A stretch of 64,000 nucleotides of DNA. Origin: Pleurodeles waltl (lineage: Eukaryota; Chordata; Amphibia; Caudata; Salamandridae). Under the pieces are notes generated by a model. That model was not told the origin of the DNA and did not search any database. It saw nothing but the letters and a program-made list of their open reading frames with translations. This document shows, in pieces, positions 24,381 through 35,417 of the stretch (position 1 is the first letter of the stretch; each line of letters opens with the position of its first letter). The DNA lies in the NCBI RefSeq assembly GCF_031143425.1, contig NC_090437.1, positions 1,181,880,863-1,181,944,862 on the forward strand, in the 5' to 3' direction. Position numbers and translations under genes: made by a program.

Positions 24381-24780
24381 GCCTGCTCATATGCTATGTC
24401 CTGGGGTGCCTATCCCCGGGACATAGTGGTTTCCCTGCCTGCACTCACATAGGCAAGGAAACCTGTGTTTACTCTTGCATGGCAAGAGCAATTTTAAATA
24501 TCCTGCCAAGCGGGAGCAAACACAACATTTGCTCTCAGCGGACGGGAGCTTGAAAAATGCTCCAACCTGCTGGGAATCGAATTTTCATTTTTTTTCCTGC
24601 TCGCAATGATGCAAGCAGGGAAACAGATGAAAAGTTTGCATTTTTAGCAGACGGGAGCAATGTCAGTGCCTTATGGATGCGGGGAGCCAGCTGCAGAGAC
24701 CTTGGGACTCATCCAAAAGCTTCCAACGATAGTGTGGTGGATGCCCTGGGTGTGCAACAGGGCACCCACCCATTGGTGGC
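24381..24780. other. Core between inverted arrays
   Basis: About 400 bp separate the two oppositely oriented arrays. The core contains an inverted repeat around the ctatgtcctggg and cccgggacatag stretches (near 24390-24426) and several cgggagc motifs. No gene recognised. Confidence 0.5.
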
Positions 24781-25255
24781 TGGGCCCCAGGGCTGGAGTC
24801 ACCTGGGCCAAAATCAGCCTTGGGTGGAGGAGCAGGTGGCACCCTAAACAATGGTCCAGGCCCCCGGTATTGGGGACCCTGGGGCTGAATTAGGCCCAGG
24901 AAGTGGTATGTGTACCCCTCTCCCCTTTAATTTTCATTAGTGGCCCTGGGGGAAGAGGTCCCTACGGACATTCAATGATGGGGAGGTGGGCTACAAGGCT
25001 CCCTCTCCTTTATTTTTAAAAATGGCCTTAGGGGATGGGGTCCCCAGGTCCTAATAAGGCCCAGGAAGGGGGCTGTGTGGCACCCACTCCCTTAATATAA
25101 TAAAGGCCTTTGGGATGGGGGCCACAGGATCTAACATATTTTAGTGAGAGGAACAAGTAGTCACCCCTCACCTTTATAAAAACGAAAGTGGGGGATGGGG
25201 TCCCTTTTGCCGTTATAGTTTGGAGAGGGGGACATGCAGCCTCTCTCCTCTTTAA
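24781..25255 (-). repeat. About 84-bp repeat array, inverted orientation
   Basis: Units here are the reverse complement of those at 23990-24380. For example, cctggggctgaattaggccc matches the reverse complement of the ggcctaattcagcccc block in the first array. Together the arrays form a large imperfect inverted structure about 1.27 kb long, which is likely one dispersed element. Confidence 0.65.
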
Positions 25256-25999
25256 AAAAAAACAACCTTATGCCTTTGCCATGTACTGCTAATTACTCCA
25301 CACGGTTGTGATGTCTTCTATGACATCATTGCTAACATCACTGCAATATTTGTAGTGACATTATTGATTAGAAATCTGAGTATGGCAGTTGCACGAGTTA
25401 TAGTTACCTTAGGGCACACGTTATTGTTACTTGAGATAATTATAACTGCTGAATTTCTAGGGTTTTGTGTGTGTAAAATCCGAACCTCCCACAACATCCC
25501 GGAAACCTTTGGTTTCTTCAGTGAAACTCTAAGTTCGGTTTAATACTATTGCCTAACTATAACATCCATGTAACCTCTGTTTTTCTCAAAGAAAAAAAAA
25601 ATATATATAGATTACCTACTGGGAGTCGCCAGAAGTTAATTATAGTTAGGTCTGCTTTTTCCACAGACAGAGCATGTTTTTGTTTGTTGATAATGTTGGC
25701 CCCATTTGATGAATCTACACGAAACCTTCCCCCAAAAAAGTTCATCCACTTCAGCTCCTTCCTATCAAGGGCAGAGTGAGAAAAAATGGGGGGTCCCAAA
25801 ACTTAAAATCACCAAACATTTTCCATGGGCTTCCTTAGATACAGCTATAGCAAAAACTGCTGAATATAATTACACCAAATTCAGCGGGAAGCTGAATCTT
25901 GGTCCGCAAATTGTGCTTTTTGTGATTTGGTGCAAATCCATTTAGTAGTTTTTGAGAAATCAAGGGTTAGAAATAATTTTATATTTGGATGGTTAGATT
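25256..25999. other. Unassigned, probably repetitive
   Basis: No gene or border seen. The segment near 25860-25965 (tttgtgatttggtgcaaatc and its surroundings) looks like a dispersed repeat, but I cannot name the family. Confidence 0.3.
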
Positions 26000-26039
26000 C
26001 CTGAGAGTCCTGCGGGACTCCCTTGAGAGCGCACATTCA

Positions 26040-26245
26040 AAAATGGAGGCCTGTGATTGGTCGGCAGGCCCATTTTTCCTGTGAGCCTTCATGCTCTCAC
26101 TGGAGTGAGAGGCTGCCATGAGTCTCACAAGAGCGAGTGATCTGATTGGCTGGCTGTTAGAATGTTAGAACTGAAATGGCTGGCATTACTGTTTCCTGTG
26201 AAAAATTGAAGGTGTTGTTGAAATGAAACAAAAAATCTATTTAAG
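26040..26245 (+). promoter_or_regulatory. Promoter-like stretch with inverted CCAAT boxes
   Basis: Two ATTGG boxes (26056-26060 and 26145-26149) precede a TATA-like tatttaag at 26238-26245, in a spacing compatible with an RNA polymerase II promoter reading toward the 64-bp repeat block. The composition is unremarkable and chance is possible. Confidence 0.25.
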
Positions 26246-26719
26246 GGTGGAGCCGAAAGGCATGCTGTCCTCCTATGTTTAGAGAGGATGTGTCTAAGGG
26301 ATAACTACTGTGAAGGTAATAAATGTATGTTGTTTTTAACTCATTTTTGTGATCTCACACACCTCTCTCAGATCTCTTGCAGGATTGAAAATAGTAAAAA
26401 GGAGTAGATTTGTTATGAAAACACTCCATTAGTGGGAATGCATATTGTGGTGATTGTTTTTGAGAGGAAGTGTGTAAGGGATACGTACTGTTATGAGTAG
26501 TTTGTTAATTCTTTTCCAAAGAAAGTTACAATCTTGTGAGACTCTCGCAGGATCGTCAACAGTCGAAAGAAGTAGGTGATCTGTGAATACATTGTAGTAT
26601 GCACACTTGTTAGAGTAGGAAGGAGTATTTCTGGAGAGGTGCTTGTCAGAATGTATTATTTACACCCAATGGATTTGTAACAGTTGTGAGTAGAATATAG
26701 TCTCTTCCCATAGTCCTTC

Positions 26720-27860
26720 TATACACACATATTATCAGAGAGAGGGGTGTTAGCAGGAAGGATAGTCTTTGGACAGAGCATACTATGCACAACTGTAAGA
26801 GAGAGGTCTCAGCAGATAAACCAATCCCTCTCCATACATCCTCCTACACACACCTGTTATCTGAGAGAGAGGCCTGGAAGTAGATGCTAGTCTATGTATA
26901 CACCCTGCTACTCACACCCATTATCCAAGAAAGAGGTGTGACAGAAGAAGCTAGTCCATGTACACAACCTAATATGCACGTCCACCATCTGATAGACAGG
27001 TTTGAGAGGAGAAGGCAGTTCATAAACACATTCTAAAATGTACACCCATTATCTCAGAGAGATGTTTGAGCACAGAGGCCAGTATCTCTTCTCACATCCT
27101 ACTATAGATGCCTGTCATCTGAAACAGAGTTGTCACTAGAGTGGCAGTCTCTCTCCACATACGTTTCCATGCACATCTGTCATCTAAGAGAGAGGTCCAG
27201 AAGATAAGGATAGTCAATGTTCCACCCTTCTAAGCACAACCATCATCTGAGAGAGGGGTCTGGCAGGAGAGACCAGTCCATGTACAGACATTAATACACC
27301 TCCGCCATCTGAGAGAAAGGTCTGACAGGAGAGGCAAGACCCTGTACACATTCTAATACACATACCTGTTGTCTCAGAGAGATGTCTCAACAGAGAGAAC
27401 AGTCTCTCTTAGCATACCCTACTAAGTACACCTGTTATCTGATAGAGCGGTCTGGAAGGAGAAGACACTCCATTTGAGCACTCTACTACACAGACCCACC
27501 ACCTGAGTGAGAGGTCTGAGAGGAAAGGTAAATTCCCAACTCACACCACTACACACACATGTCATCTGAGAGAAATGTGTCAGCAGAGAAATCTGTTTTT
27601 CTCCACACAACATGCTACAAACCTGTAATATGAGACATAGGTCTCAGTAGAGCGGCCAGTCTCTCTCCACACACCGTACTATGCACAGCTGACATTTGAG
27701 AGGGGGGTCTCAGTGGAAAGGGCAGTCCGTCAAAACACACTACCTTGCACACCTGTCATCTGAGAAAGAGGTTTGTGTAGAGGCCAGTCTCTCCCAACAC
27801 CCTACTACACGTACCTGTCATGTAAGAGATGGGTCTCAGTGGAGAGGATACTCGATCCTA
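26720..27860 (+). repeat. Degenerate 64-bp tandem repeat, block 1
   Basis: About 18 units spaced 61-66 bases apart, marked by catctgagagagaggtctca-type boxes (for example at 26858, 27178, 27243, 27305, 27563 and 27819). Each is followed by aga-gccagtctctctccaca and then an actatgcacac-like stretch. Units are only partly alike, so the array is old. Short open frames within it carry no domain. Confidence 0.8.
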
Positions 27861-28569
27861 TATACTACTATTTGCCAACAATTTTGTCTCAATCTCGCAA
27901 GACTCTCACAAGTGTGGCACACAAGCTTCAGGGAGTGAAGCTTGCAGCATGGACAAGTGCACACCCACAAGAAGATTGCAAGACCGTGATAGAAAATTAT
28001 TGAGCCTGCCACAAGAGATTATGTGATCACGCAAGAGTCTTGCAAGATCGTAATGGGGAGAAGTAGAAAAAAAAGGCCAAGGCTCAACCAATAGTTACCA
28101 TTTTTATTACATGGTTGAGGAAATGCTGTGATGTGATTGGGTGCAGAATCAGAGATAGTTCAGATTTTTCTTGGTGATTTGGAGGAGAAGGAAGCCTGTC
28201 TGAGTTGTTCTTTACAGAAGTGACTGAATTTGGAACTGAGACGGACTGGTTTCTTCAGGTGCAAATAAGAAACTGCTCTAAGTTCAGGTAATTAAAAGTA
28301 TACTTTATGAACTTTGTTGAGAAGTGTTAGTAAGTGCACTAATGTTGTTAAAGTTATTCTATTCAAAGTTTACTGAGTGAAAAGTTGTTTCCAGAAGTGT
28401 ATTCTTGTGAATACAGCTTCCGAGAGGTAGAGATCAAAATGTAGAGAGCTATCACAAAGCTTTGCAACTTAAATTAATTTTCAAGTTAAATGTAGTTCTT
28501 AGAGTATTCATATCTTACCCCTATGAGATGTTTATGATACATATAGGTATTTGTAGAATAAAACACTAT

Positions 28570-29194
28570 GGGGGTCATTCTGACCCCGGCCGGCGGCGGA
28601 AGCCGGCGGCCTGGCTGGAACCTCCAGAATACCGCTGCGCGGTCAAAAGACTGCCGCGGGTATTCTGAGTTTCCCGCTGGGCGGGCAGGCGACCGCCAGA
28701 AGGCCGCCCGCCCGCCCAGCAGGAAACACCCTTCCATGAGGATGCCGGCTCCGAATGGAGCCGGCGGAGTGGAAGAGATGCGACGGGTGCAGTTGCACCC
28801 GTCGCGATTTTCAGTGTCTGCGTGGCAGACACTGAAAATCTTGGTGGGGCCCTGTTAGGGGGCCCCTGCAGTGCCCATGCCATTGGCATTTGCATGGGCA
28901 CTGCAGGGGCCCCACGACACCCCTTACCGCCATCCTGTTCCTGGCGGCCAAAGCCGCCAGGAACAGGATGGCGGTAAGGGGGTCGGAATCCCCATGGCGG
29001 CGCAGCAAGCTGCGCCGCCGTGGAGGATTCCCCTGGGCAGCGGGAAACCGGCGGTACACCGCCGGTTTCCCATATCTGACCGCGGCTGTACCGCCGCGGT
29101 CAGAATTGGCCATGTAGCACCGCCAGCCTGTTGGCGGTGCTACCCCCGGCCTCCACCCTGGCGGTCATAGACCGCCAGGGTCAGAATCAGGCCC
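28570..29194. mobile_element. Chain-of-hairpins GC-rich non-autonomous element
   Basis: A sharply bounded 625-bp GC-rich element in AT-rich surroundings. It begins GGGGGTCATTCTGACCC, ends with the inverted GGGTCAGAATCAGGCCC, and is flanked by TAT on each side (28567-28569 and 29195-29197). Its body is a run of perfect or near-perfect hairpins at 28744-28765, 28780-28805, 28806-28840, 28859-28913, 28921-28980, 28985-29031, 29042-29071, 29075-29104, 29114-29143 and 29156-29180. The arms at 28921-28980 are about 29 bases each. All frames across it on both strands result from the GC content and symmetry. Confidence 0.85.
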
Positions 29195-29197
29195 TAT

Positions 29198-30440
29198 GTT
29201 CACTATTAGAAAAAGGTGGGTGCAGAAGAATACGTTACTTTACAAACTGTTCTAGAACCATTTTTGAAGACATGTTATAATTGAATTGTGGAAAAATAAA
29301 GCAGGGTTTGATGGTGTGGATTTTTTTAAAGAGAGGAATATGGAGGTAGTGGTACAGTACAAATGAAAATGTGATTGGGGTGAAAAATGTAGAAATCTTT
29401 AGAGGATATAGTAATGTATCACTGTTATTAATTATTGATCAGTATGTAACTTTACATTTGGTGGTCATTTTGTCTTTTTAAGAGGAAAGTGGAAAACAGA
29501 AGTCCTGAAAAACAGATGTGCCACATCACAGAATTTATGGAGGAGGAAAACAAAAAGTATTTACTTTGGAACAAAGAGGGAACAGCAACTCTGTGGAAAG
29601 GCAAGAAAAAATGCAATTGTGCAATTTTATTTTTCTTACTGCCTATGGCAACATTTGAACCCTTGGAGAAGCTAGTTCTGAGCATCTCTACGTGTTATTG
29701 ATGTCAAAATGATCTGCTTACTAAAACAACAAAAACATGCATTATTTGCATAAGGAGGGTTGTTATCTGCTTGAGCAGTAAGTACTTGGGGAGAGGTAGT
29801 ATCTGCCAGTTGAAAGGCAGGTAAAGAACAGTCTAGTTTGGCTGCATGGACTAAGTTTGTCTTAGCTATCCGTTCAGAATAATTGCATTTACAATACTTC
29901 TGCATTCCTGTAATGGATGCAGCACACTGGTTGTTTCAACATTCCTGGCTGAGCTCCTTTTTGCAAATTTTATAAAACTGTAATTTTAAATAAGACTCTA
30001 TTGCCACCTTTCCTGCTATACAAAGACTACTAAAGGAGATACAGTTTGGCAGGCTAAGGTAGCAGAAACCAAGAAAGAGAAGATCTACATACATCAAAAT
30101 TCAGTAGACAAATGAAGCAAAAGGAGAGGAGATGTCAGTGTCTGATAAAGAGAGAGAGGAAAACATGTTAAAATTGCTAAAGTTTGTTGTTTTGTTTGTT
30201 TTACAGTTGTTGATGTAGTTTGTTAATGTAGTTGCTTGTAATGTTGTTAAATTGTTTTTTCCCCAACAAAATGTTTAAACTTACTACTGATTTCTTTCCT
30301 TAATAGCTTTAAAAGACATCAGTATAATTACAGAGTTGTAGTGTTTACCAGAATGTGGCAGTTCCATCTTCAAGATCTGTAACTGTGCTGCTGCCTGCAT
30401 ATGAATGAATATGATAGTATAGAGAGATTACTACTTCTTT
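29198..30440. other. Unassigned sequence inside the composite locus
   Basis: No coding signal or known family was recognised. A fragment of the 64-bp repeat (ggcagtctctct and on to actatgc) resumes at about 30450, immediately before the LTR insertion. Confidence 0.35.
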
Positions 30441-31135
30441 ACATTCACAGGGCAGTCTCTCTATATATTCTAGTGACTATGCTTGTAATCCAACACAAAC
30501 TTGTGAGTATAGTGGTCATTTCCTCCTGCCTGGACCCCAGGAGGGCAGAAACCTGTCTGAGGGGTTGGCAGCAGCAGCAGCTGTAGCTGAGACCCCGGAA
30601 AGGCAGTTTGGCAGTACCCGGGTTCTGTGCTAGAGACACAGGGGATCATGGAATTGTCCCCCCAATGCCAGAATGGCATTGGGGTGACAATTCCATGATC
30701 CTAGACATGTTACATGGCCATGTTCGGAGTTACCATTGTGAGGCTGTACATAGGTAGTGACCTATGTGCAGTGCACGCGTGTAATGGTGTCCCCGCACTC
30801 ACAAAGTCCAGGGAATTTGCCCTGAACGATGTGGGGGCACCTTGGCTAGTGTCAGGGTGCCCACACACTAAGTAACTTTGCACCCAACCTTCACCAGGTG
30901 AAGGTTAGACATATAGGTGACTTATAAGTTACTTAAGTGCAGTGGTAAATGGCTGTGAAATAACGTAGACGTTATTTCACTCAGGCTGCACTGGCAGGCC
31001 TGTGTAAGAATTGTCAGAGCTCCCCATGGGAGGCAAAAGAAATGCTGCAGCCCATAGGGATCTCCTGGAACCCCAATACCCTGGGTACGCACCCTCTCCC
31101 AGAACCCACCGATCGAGCCCACCGACCCAGACACC

Positions 31136-33049
31136 ATGGCCTGCAACTTCAGACAATGGATCAAAAACTGCGCCAACATCCTCGCCCCACTGAAGAAACC
31201 CCCCAGCAACCTCGCCAGCAAGAAAGCCTCCTGGTTCACCGACGAACTCCTGGCCTCCAAACACGCCTGCAGGAAACTGGAAAAGAAATGGCTCCAAGAA
31301 CGCACACCGGACAACCACGTAACCCTCAAAGACGCCACCCGCCGACACCACCACCTCATCAGGACCACCAAGAGGTCCTCCTTCAAAGACCGCCTAGACA
31401 ATAACGCACACAACAGCAAAGAGCTCTTCTGCATCGTAAAGGAACTGTCCACTCCCAGTGCCAACGACATCCCGCCCTCTCAGGAACTTTGCGACTCCCT
31501 CGCCGCTTTTTTCCACAGCAAGATCGCCGACATCCACAGCAGCTTCAACACCCCGACCACACCCACCTCCGTCACCACCTCGAACCCAAGCATCGCCAAC
31601 CCCATCACCGCCTGGTCCAACGTCGATGACGACGCAACACGCAAAATCATGAACTCCATCCACTCCGGATCACCAACTGACCCCTGCCCCCACCACATCT
31701 TCAACAAAGCCGACTCTATCATCGCGCACCAACTCCGCAATCATCAACGCCTCCTTCGAAACAGGCACCTTCCCGGAAAGCTGGAAACACGCAGACATCA
31801 ATGCCCTCCTCAAGAAACCCAAAGCCGACCCCAAGGACCTCAAGAACTTCCGCCCCATCTCCCTCCTCCCCTACCCAGCAAAAGTTGCAGAAAAGATCGC
31901 CAACCTTCAACTGACACGCCACATCGAAGACAACAACATCCTCGACCCCTCACAAACTGGATTTAGACGCAACCACAGCACCGAGTCCGCCCTCATCGCC
32001 GCCACAGATGACATCAGACGCCAACTCGACCACGGCGAGACCTCCGCCCTCATCTTCCTAGACCTCTTAGCGGCCTTCGACACAGTCTGCCACTGCACCC
32101 TACTATCACGCCTCCAAGAAGCCGGCATCCAAGAAAAAGCCCTAGCCTGGACCTCATCCTTCCTCTCCGGCAGAACACAGACCGTCCGCCTCCCACCCTT
32201 CCGCTCAGAAGCCAACAACATCATCTGCGGCGTCCCCCAGGGCTCCTCCCTGAGCCCAACGCTGTTCAACATTTACATGGCCCCCTCACACAAGTGGCCC
32301 GCCGTCACGACCTCAACATCATCACCTACGCCGACGACACCCAGCTCATCCTCTCCCTCACCAACGACCCCGCCAAAGCCAACCTCCACGAAGGAATGAA
32401 AGCAGTCGCCGACTGGATGAGAAATAGCCGCCTGAAACTCAACACCGACAAGACAGAAATCCTCATCCTCGGGACATCCCCCTCTGCCTGGGACGACTCA
32501 TGGTGGCCCACCACCCTTGGAACGGCTCCGACGCCCACCGACCACGCCCGCAATTTGGGATTCATCCTCGACTCCGCACTCTCCATGGACAGACAAGTCA
32601 GCGCCGTCACCTCCTCCTGCTACAACACCCTCCGCACCCTCCGCAGGATCTACAAGTGGATCCCGACCAACACCAGAAAGACAGTGACCCACGCCCTCGT
32701 CATCAGCAGATTGGACTATGGCAATGCACTCTATGCAGGAATCCCAGCAAAACACCTCCAACGGCTCCAACGCATCCAAAACGCCTCAGCCCGACTCATC
32801 ACCAACGCACCCCGCCACAGCCACATCACCCCTCACCTCAAAGAGCTCCACTGGCTTCCCGTCGACAAAAGGGTCACCTTCAAGCTCCTCACCCACGCAC
32901 ACAAAGCACTCCACAACGCCGGCCCCACCTACCTCAACGACAGACTCAATTTCTATACACCGACCCGCCAACTGCGATCCGTGAGCCTCTCCCTCGCCAC
33001 CGTCCCCCGCATCCAACAAACCACCTCCGGCGGCAGTTCCTTCTCCTAA
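31136..33049 (+). pseudogene. L2 ORF2: linker and reverse transcriptase, two frameshifts
   Basis: Segment one (31136 to about 31730) is the linker between endonuclease and RT, with WFTDELL. After a frameshift near 31733 the RT reads NFRPISLLP (about 31845), FLDLLAAFDTV (about 32055) and GVPQGSSLSPTLFNIY (about 32230). One base appears to be missing near 32285. The frame then continues with IITYADDTQLIL (catalytic YADD at about 32328), SRLDYGNALYAG and the C-terminal L2 signature LHWLPVDKRVTFKLL (about 32850), ending at a TAA at 33047. Codon use is strongly GC- and C-rich, unlike the flanks. Non-functional as it stands, but only lightly damaged. Confidence 0.88.
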
Positions 33050-33223
33050 CTCGCAGCCAAGACCTGGAACACGCTCCCTACCTACCTCCGACAGACTGAA
33101 GACCTACTCGCCTTCAGAAGATTCCTCAAGACCTGGCTCTTCGAGCAGTAGCAGTCTCCACCCCCGACCCCCCTCAGCGCCTTGGAACCCTAACCGGTAA
33201 ATAGCACGCTCTATAAATGTCTG

Positions 33224-33246
33224 TGATTGATTGATTGATTGATTGA
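33224..33246 (+). repeat. (TGAT)n 3' tail of the L2 copy
   Basis: Five to six tgat units close the LINE. L2-type elements recognise such terminal repeats during target-primed reverse transcription. Confidence 0.8.
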
Positions 33247-33623
33247 ACATATACTAGGGAATTATACGGGTGTACCAGTATGCCAATGTGAATTGGTAAA
33301 TTTAGTCACTTGCCTGTTAGTGACAAATTTGGAAAGCAGAGAGAGCATAACCACTGAGGTTCTGGTTAGCAGAGCCTCAGTGAGACAGTTAGGCATCACA
33401 CAGGGAACACATACATATAGGCCACAAACTTATGAGCACTGGGGTCCTGGCTAGCAGGGTCCCAGTGACACATAACAAACATACTGACAACATAGGGTTT
33501 TCACTATGAGCACTGGGCCCTGGCTAGCATGATCCCAGTGAGACAGTGAAAACACCCTGACATATACTCACAAACAGACCAAAAGTGGGGCTAACAAGGC
33601 TAGAAAGAGGCTACTTTCTCACA

Positions 33624-34620
33624 ACTATGCATACCCATCATCCAGCAGAAAGTTGTGAGTACAGGGGCCAGTCTCTCCCCACACCCTAATATATGCACCC
33701 ATGATTGCAGAGAGATGTCTCAGTAGAGAGGCCAGTCCTTCACCACACCCTGCTATGCACCTCTGTTATCTGGGAGAGATCTCAGTGGAGAGGCCCATTT
33801 CTCTCCATATCCTAAGGACACCCATCATCTGAGAGAGGGATCAGAGTGGAGAGGCCAGACTCTCATCATACCATACTAAGCTATCTATCAATGAAGACAG
33901 AGACCTCAGTGGAGAGACAAATCCCTGAAGACATTCTACTGCACAGTTTTGTCATCTGAGACAGAGGTCTTACCAGACAGGCTCATTTTCCTCTCTACAG
34001 CCTACTTTGTACACCCGTCATCAGAGACAGAGTTCTCAGGGGAGAGGCTGGTCCCCCTGCCTATTATATTATGCATGAGTGTCATGCAAGAGATAGATGT
34101 CAGAAAAGAGATCAGACTGTGTTCATATGTCAGCAGTGACATCTGTAATTCTAGAGAGACATCTGTGTGAACAGGACAGTACCTTCCCATAATCTATTAT
34201 GCACAGGTGTCATCCAAGAAGAACTGTTGGCAGAAAGGGCAGGCGTTTCCTACATCCTACTATGCACACCCGTCAAGCAAGACAGAGATGTCAATGTAGA
34301 AGTCATTCTCTCCCACACTTTTCTTTGCACACCCATCATCCAAGAGAGAGGTCTCAGTGTAAACGCCAGTTTCTTCCTACACCTTACTACATAAACTCTT
34401 CATTCAAGAGAGAGTTGTCAATGCAAAGGCATGTCCTTCTGCATATGGTATTGGAGATCCTTGTCATCCTGGTGAGATGTCTCAGTGGAGATGCCAGTCC
34501 CTACCATATTCTGCTATGCAGACTGGTTATCCTGTGGTGAGGTGTAATTGCGGAGGCCAGTCTCTTCTCACTCATTATATAGTGCTGCCATACTGTGGAA
34601 AGCTGTGACTGAAGTGGCCA
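33624..34620 (+). repeat. Degenerate 64-bp tandem repeat, block 2
   Basis: About 15 units, with boxes at about 33637, 33702, 33768, 33825, 33886, 33953, 34018, 34083, 34140, 34210, 34273, 34337, 34400, 34464 and 34526. This is the same unit as block 1. The fragment at 30450-30483 belongs to this block and was separated from it by the LTR insertion. Confidence 0.8.
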
Positions 34621-35417
34621 CTTTTTGCTAAAGTCCTAGGAGATGGAAGTAAAAGCTACAAGTACTGTGAAGGAGAATTCTTGACCTTAAAACAACTTTA
34701 CGATCTTGCAAGTGTCTCGAGGGATCATAAAAAAGGCACAGGATGTTAGAGAAACTTGTTATAGAGAAAGCTGCCAGTGCACAGGATTAGGTGTTTGAAT
34801 ACTCTATCATCCACACTGTTCATGAGAAATACAATAAATGTTCGAGCTTGTGAGACTCCTGCGAGATTTGGAGAAATACATGGGAAGCAGAGATTTAAGT
34901 CCTCCCACACACATGGGAGTCTTGCGGGATCGTATATAAAAAAAGAAGTAGTGGGGTACAGAAAATTTGTCCCAAAAGAGAGGTTTCAGTGCAGAGTGCT
35001 GTGTGTGTGCAAACTATCACTGGAACTCTATTATAAGCACCTATTATCGATGAAGTATATGTTAAATCTTTGTGCTTGCAAGTTTCTTGTGAGAGTCAGG
35101 CAAATACATGAGTGTAAAAAGGCATTTGGGTGCTCCTACTCTCGCAACAGTCTTGCAGGTGTCAGTATTTCAGAAGAAGAAGGAGTTACAGTATGTGGTG
35201 GACCTGACTAGAGCTGTTATGTTTATAGTGTACAGTGTTCAGCTACACATACAACAGGATGCATTCCTTCGTGTTATTGAAGGAGATCCTGTTCCCTTCA
35301 TCAGTGCAGTGCACTCCATCTCTCCTACAGAAACCTGGCATATCAAACTGGAAGTTGTTGTAATACATAGAGCCCATGTCATAGTCACGAAGAAATTCAG
35401 AAACATTTTATTTACGT
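34621..35417. other. Dyad-motif-rich sequence
   Basis: Five or more copies of the gcaagagtcttgc-type motif in 500 bp (34701-35160). Two overlapping plus-strand open stretches (34777-35211 and 35108-35485) have no recognisable domain and include the repeated motif, so I do not call them genes. Confidence 0.4.

Larger units (their letters stand above)
31089..33246 (+). mobile_element. L2-clade LINE, 5'-truncated, nested in the LTR element
   Basis: The GC-rich LINE starts abruptly after ccctgggtac, where the host repeat breaks off, and ends in a (TGAT)n run at 33224-33246, after which the host repeat resumes with catatactaggg. Short 3' tandem repeats instead of poly(A) are characteristic of the L2/CR1 group. 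The endonuclease half is missing. Only two frameshifts were seen in nearly 2 kb, so this is one of the younger insertions here. Confidence 0.85.
30484..33623. mobile_element. LTR-type element split by an L2 insertion
   Basis: The two parts, 30484 to about 31088 and about 33246 to 33623, make one element of about 1 kb when the intervening LINE is disregarded. The right end is gctactttctcaca, which on the minus strand reads TGTGAGAAAGTAGC. The left end is tgtaatcc. The flanks are actatgct (30476-30483) and actatgca (33624-33631), inside the 64-bp repeat. The interior holds a perfect palindrome around ggggatcatggaattgtcc and its inverse (about 30640-30705). An 8-bp flank match is long for an LTR element, so either the border is off by a few bases or the class is different. 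Confidence 0.55.

Noticed and set aside
23919..24452. 177-residue plus-strand frame
   Set aside because: It lies across the 84-bp repeat array, whose unit is near a multiple of three. The protein is repetitive, and the reverse strand is open as well.
26720..27860. A CRISPR-like reading of the regularly spaced repeats
   Set aside because: Units are diverged over their whole length with no constant repeat and unique spacer. The context is eukaryotic and there are no cas genes. It is a degenerate satellite.
28568..29170. Several Arg/Pro/Ala-rich frames of 75-108 residues on both strands
   Set aside because: They lie within the chain-of-hairpins element. Symmetry makes both strands open, and there is no coding signature.
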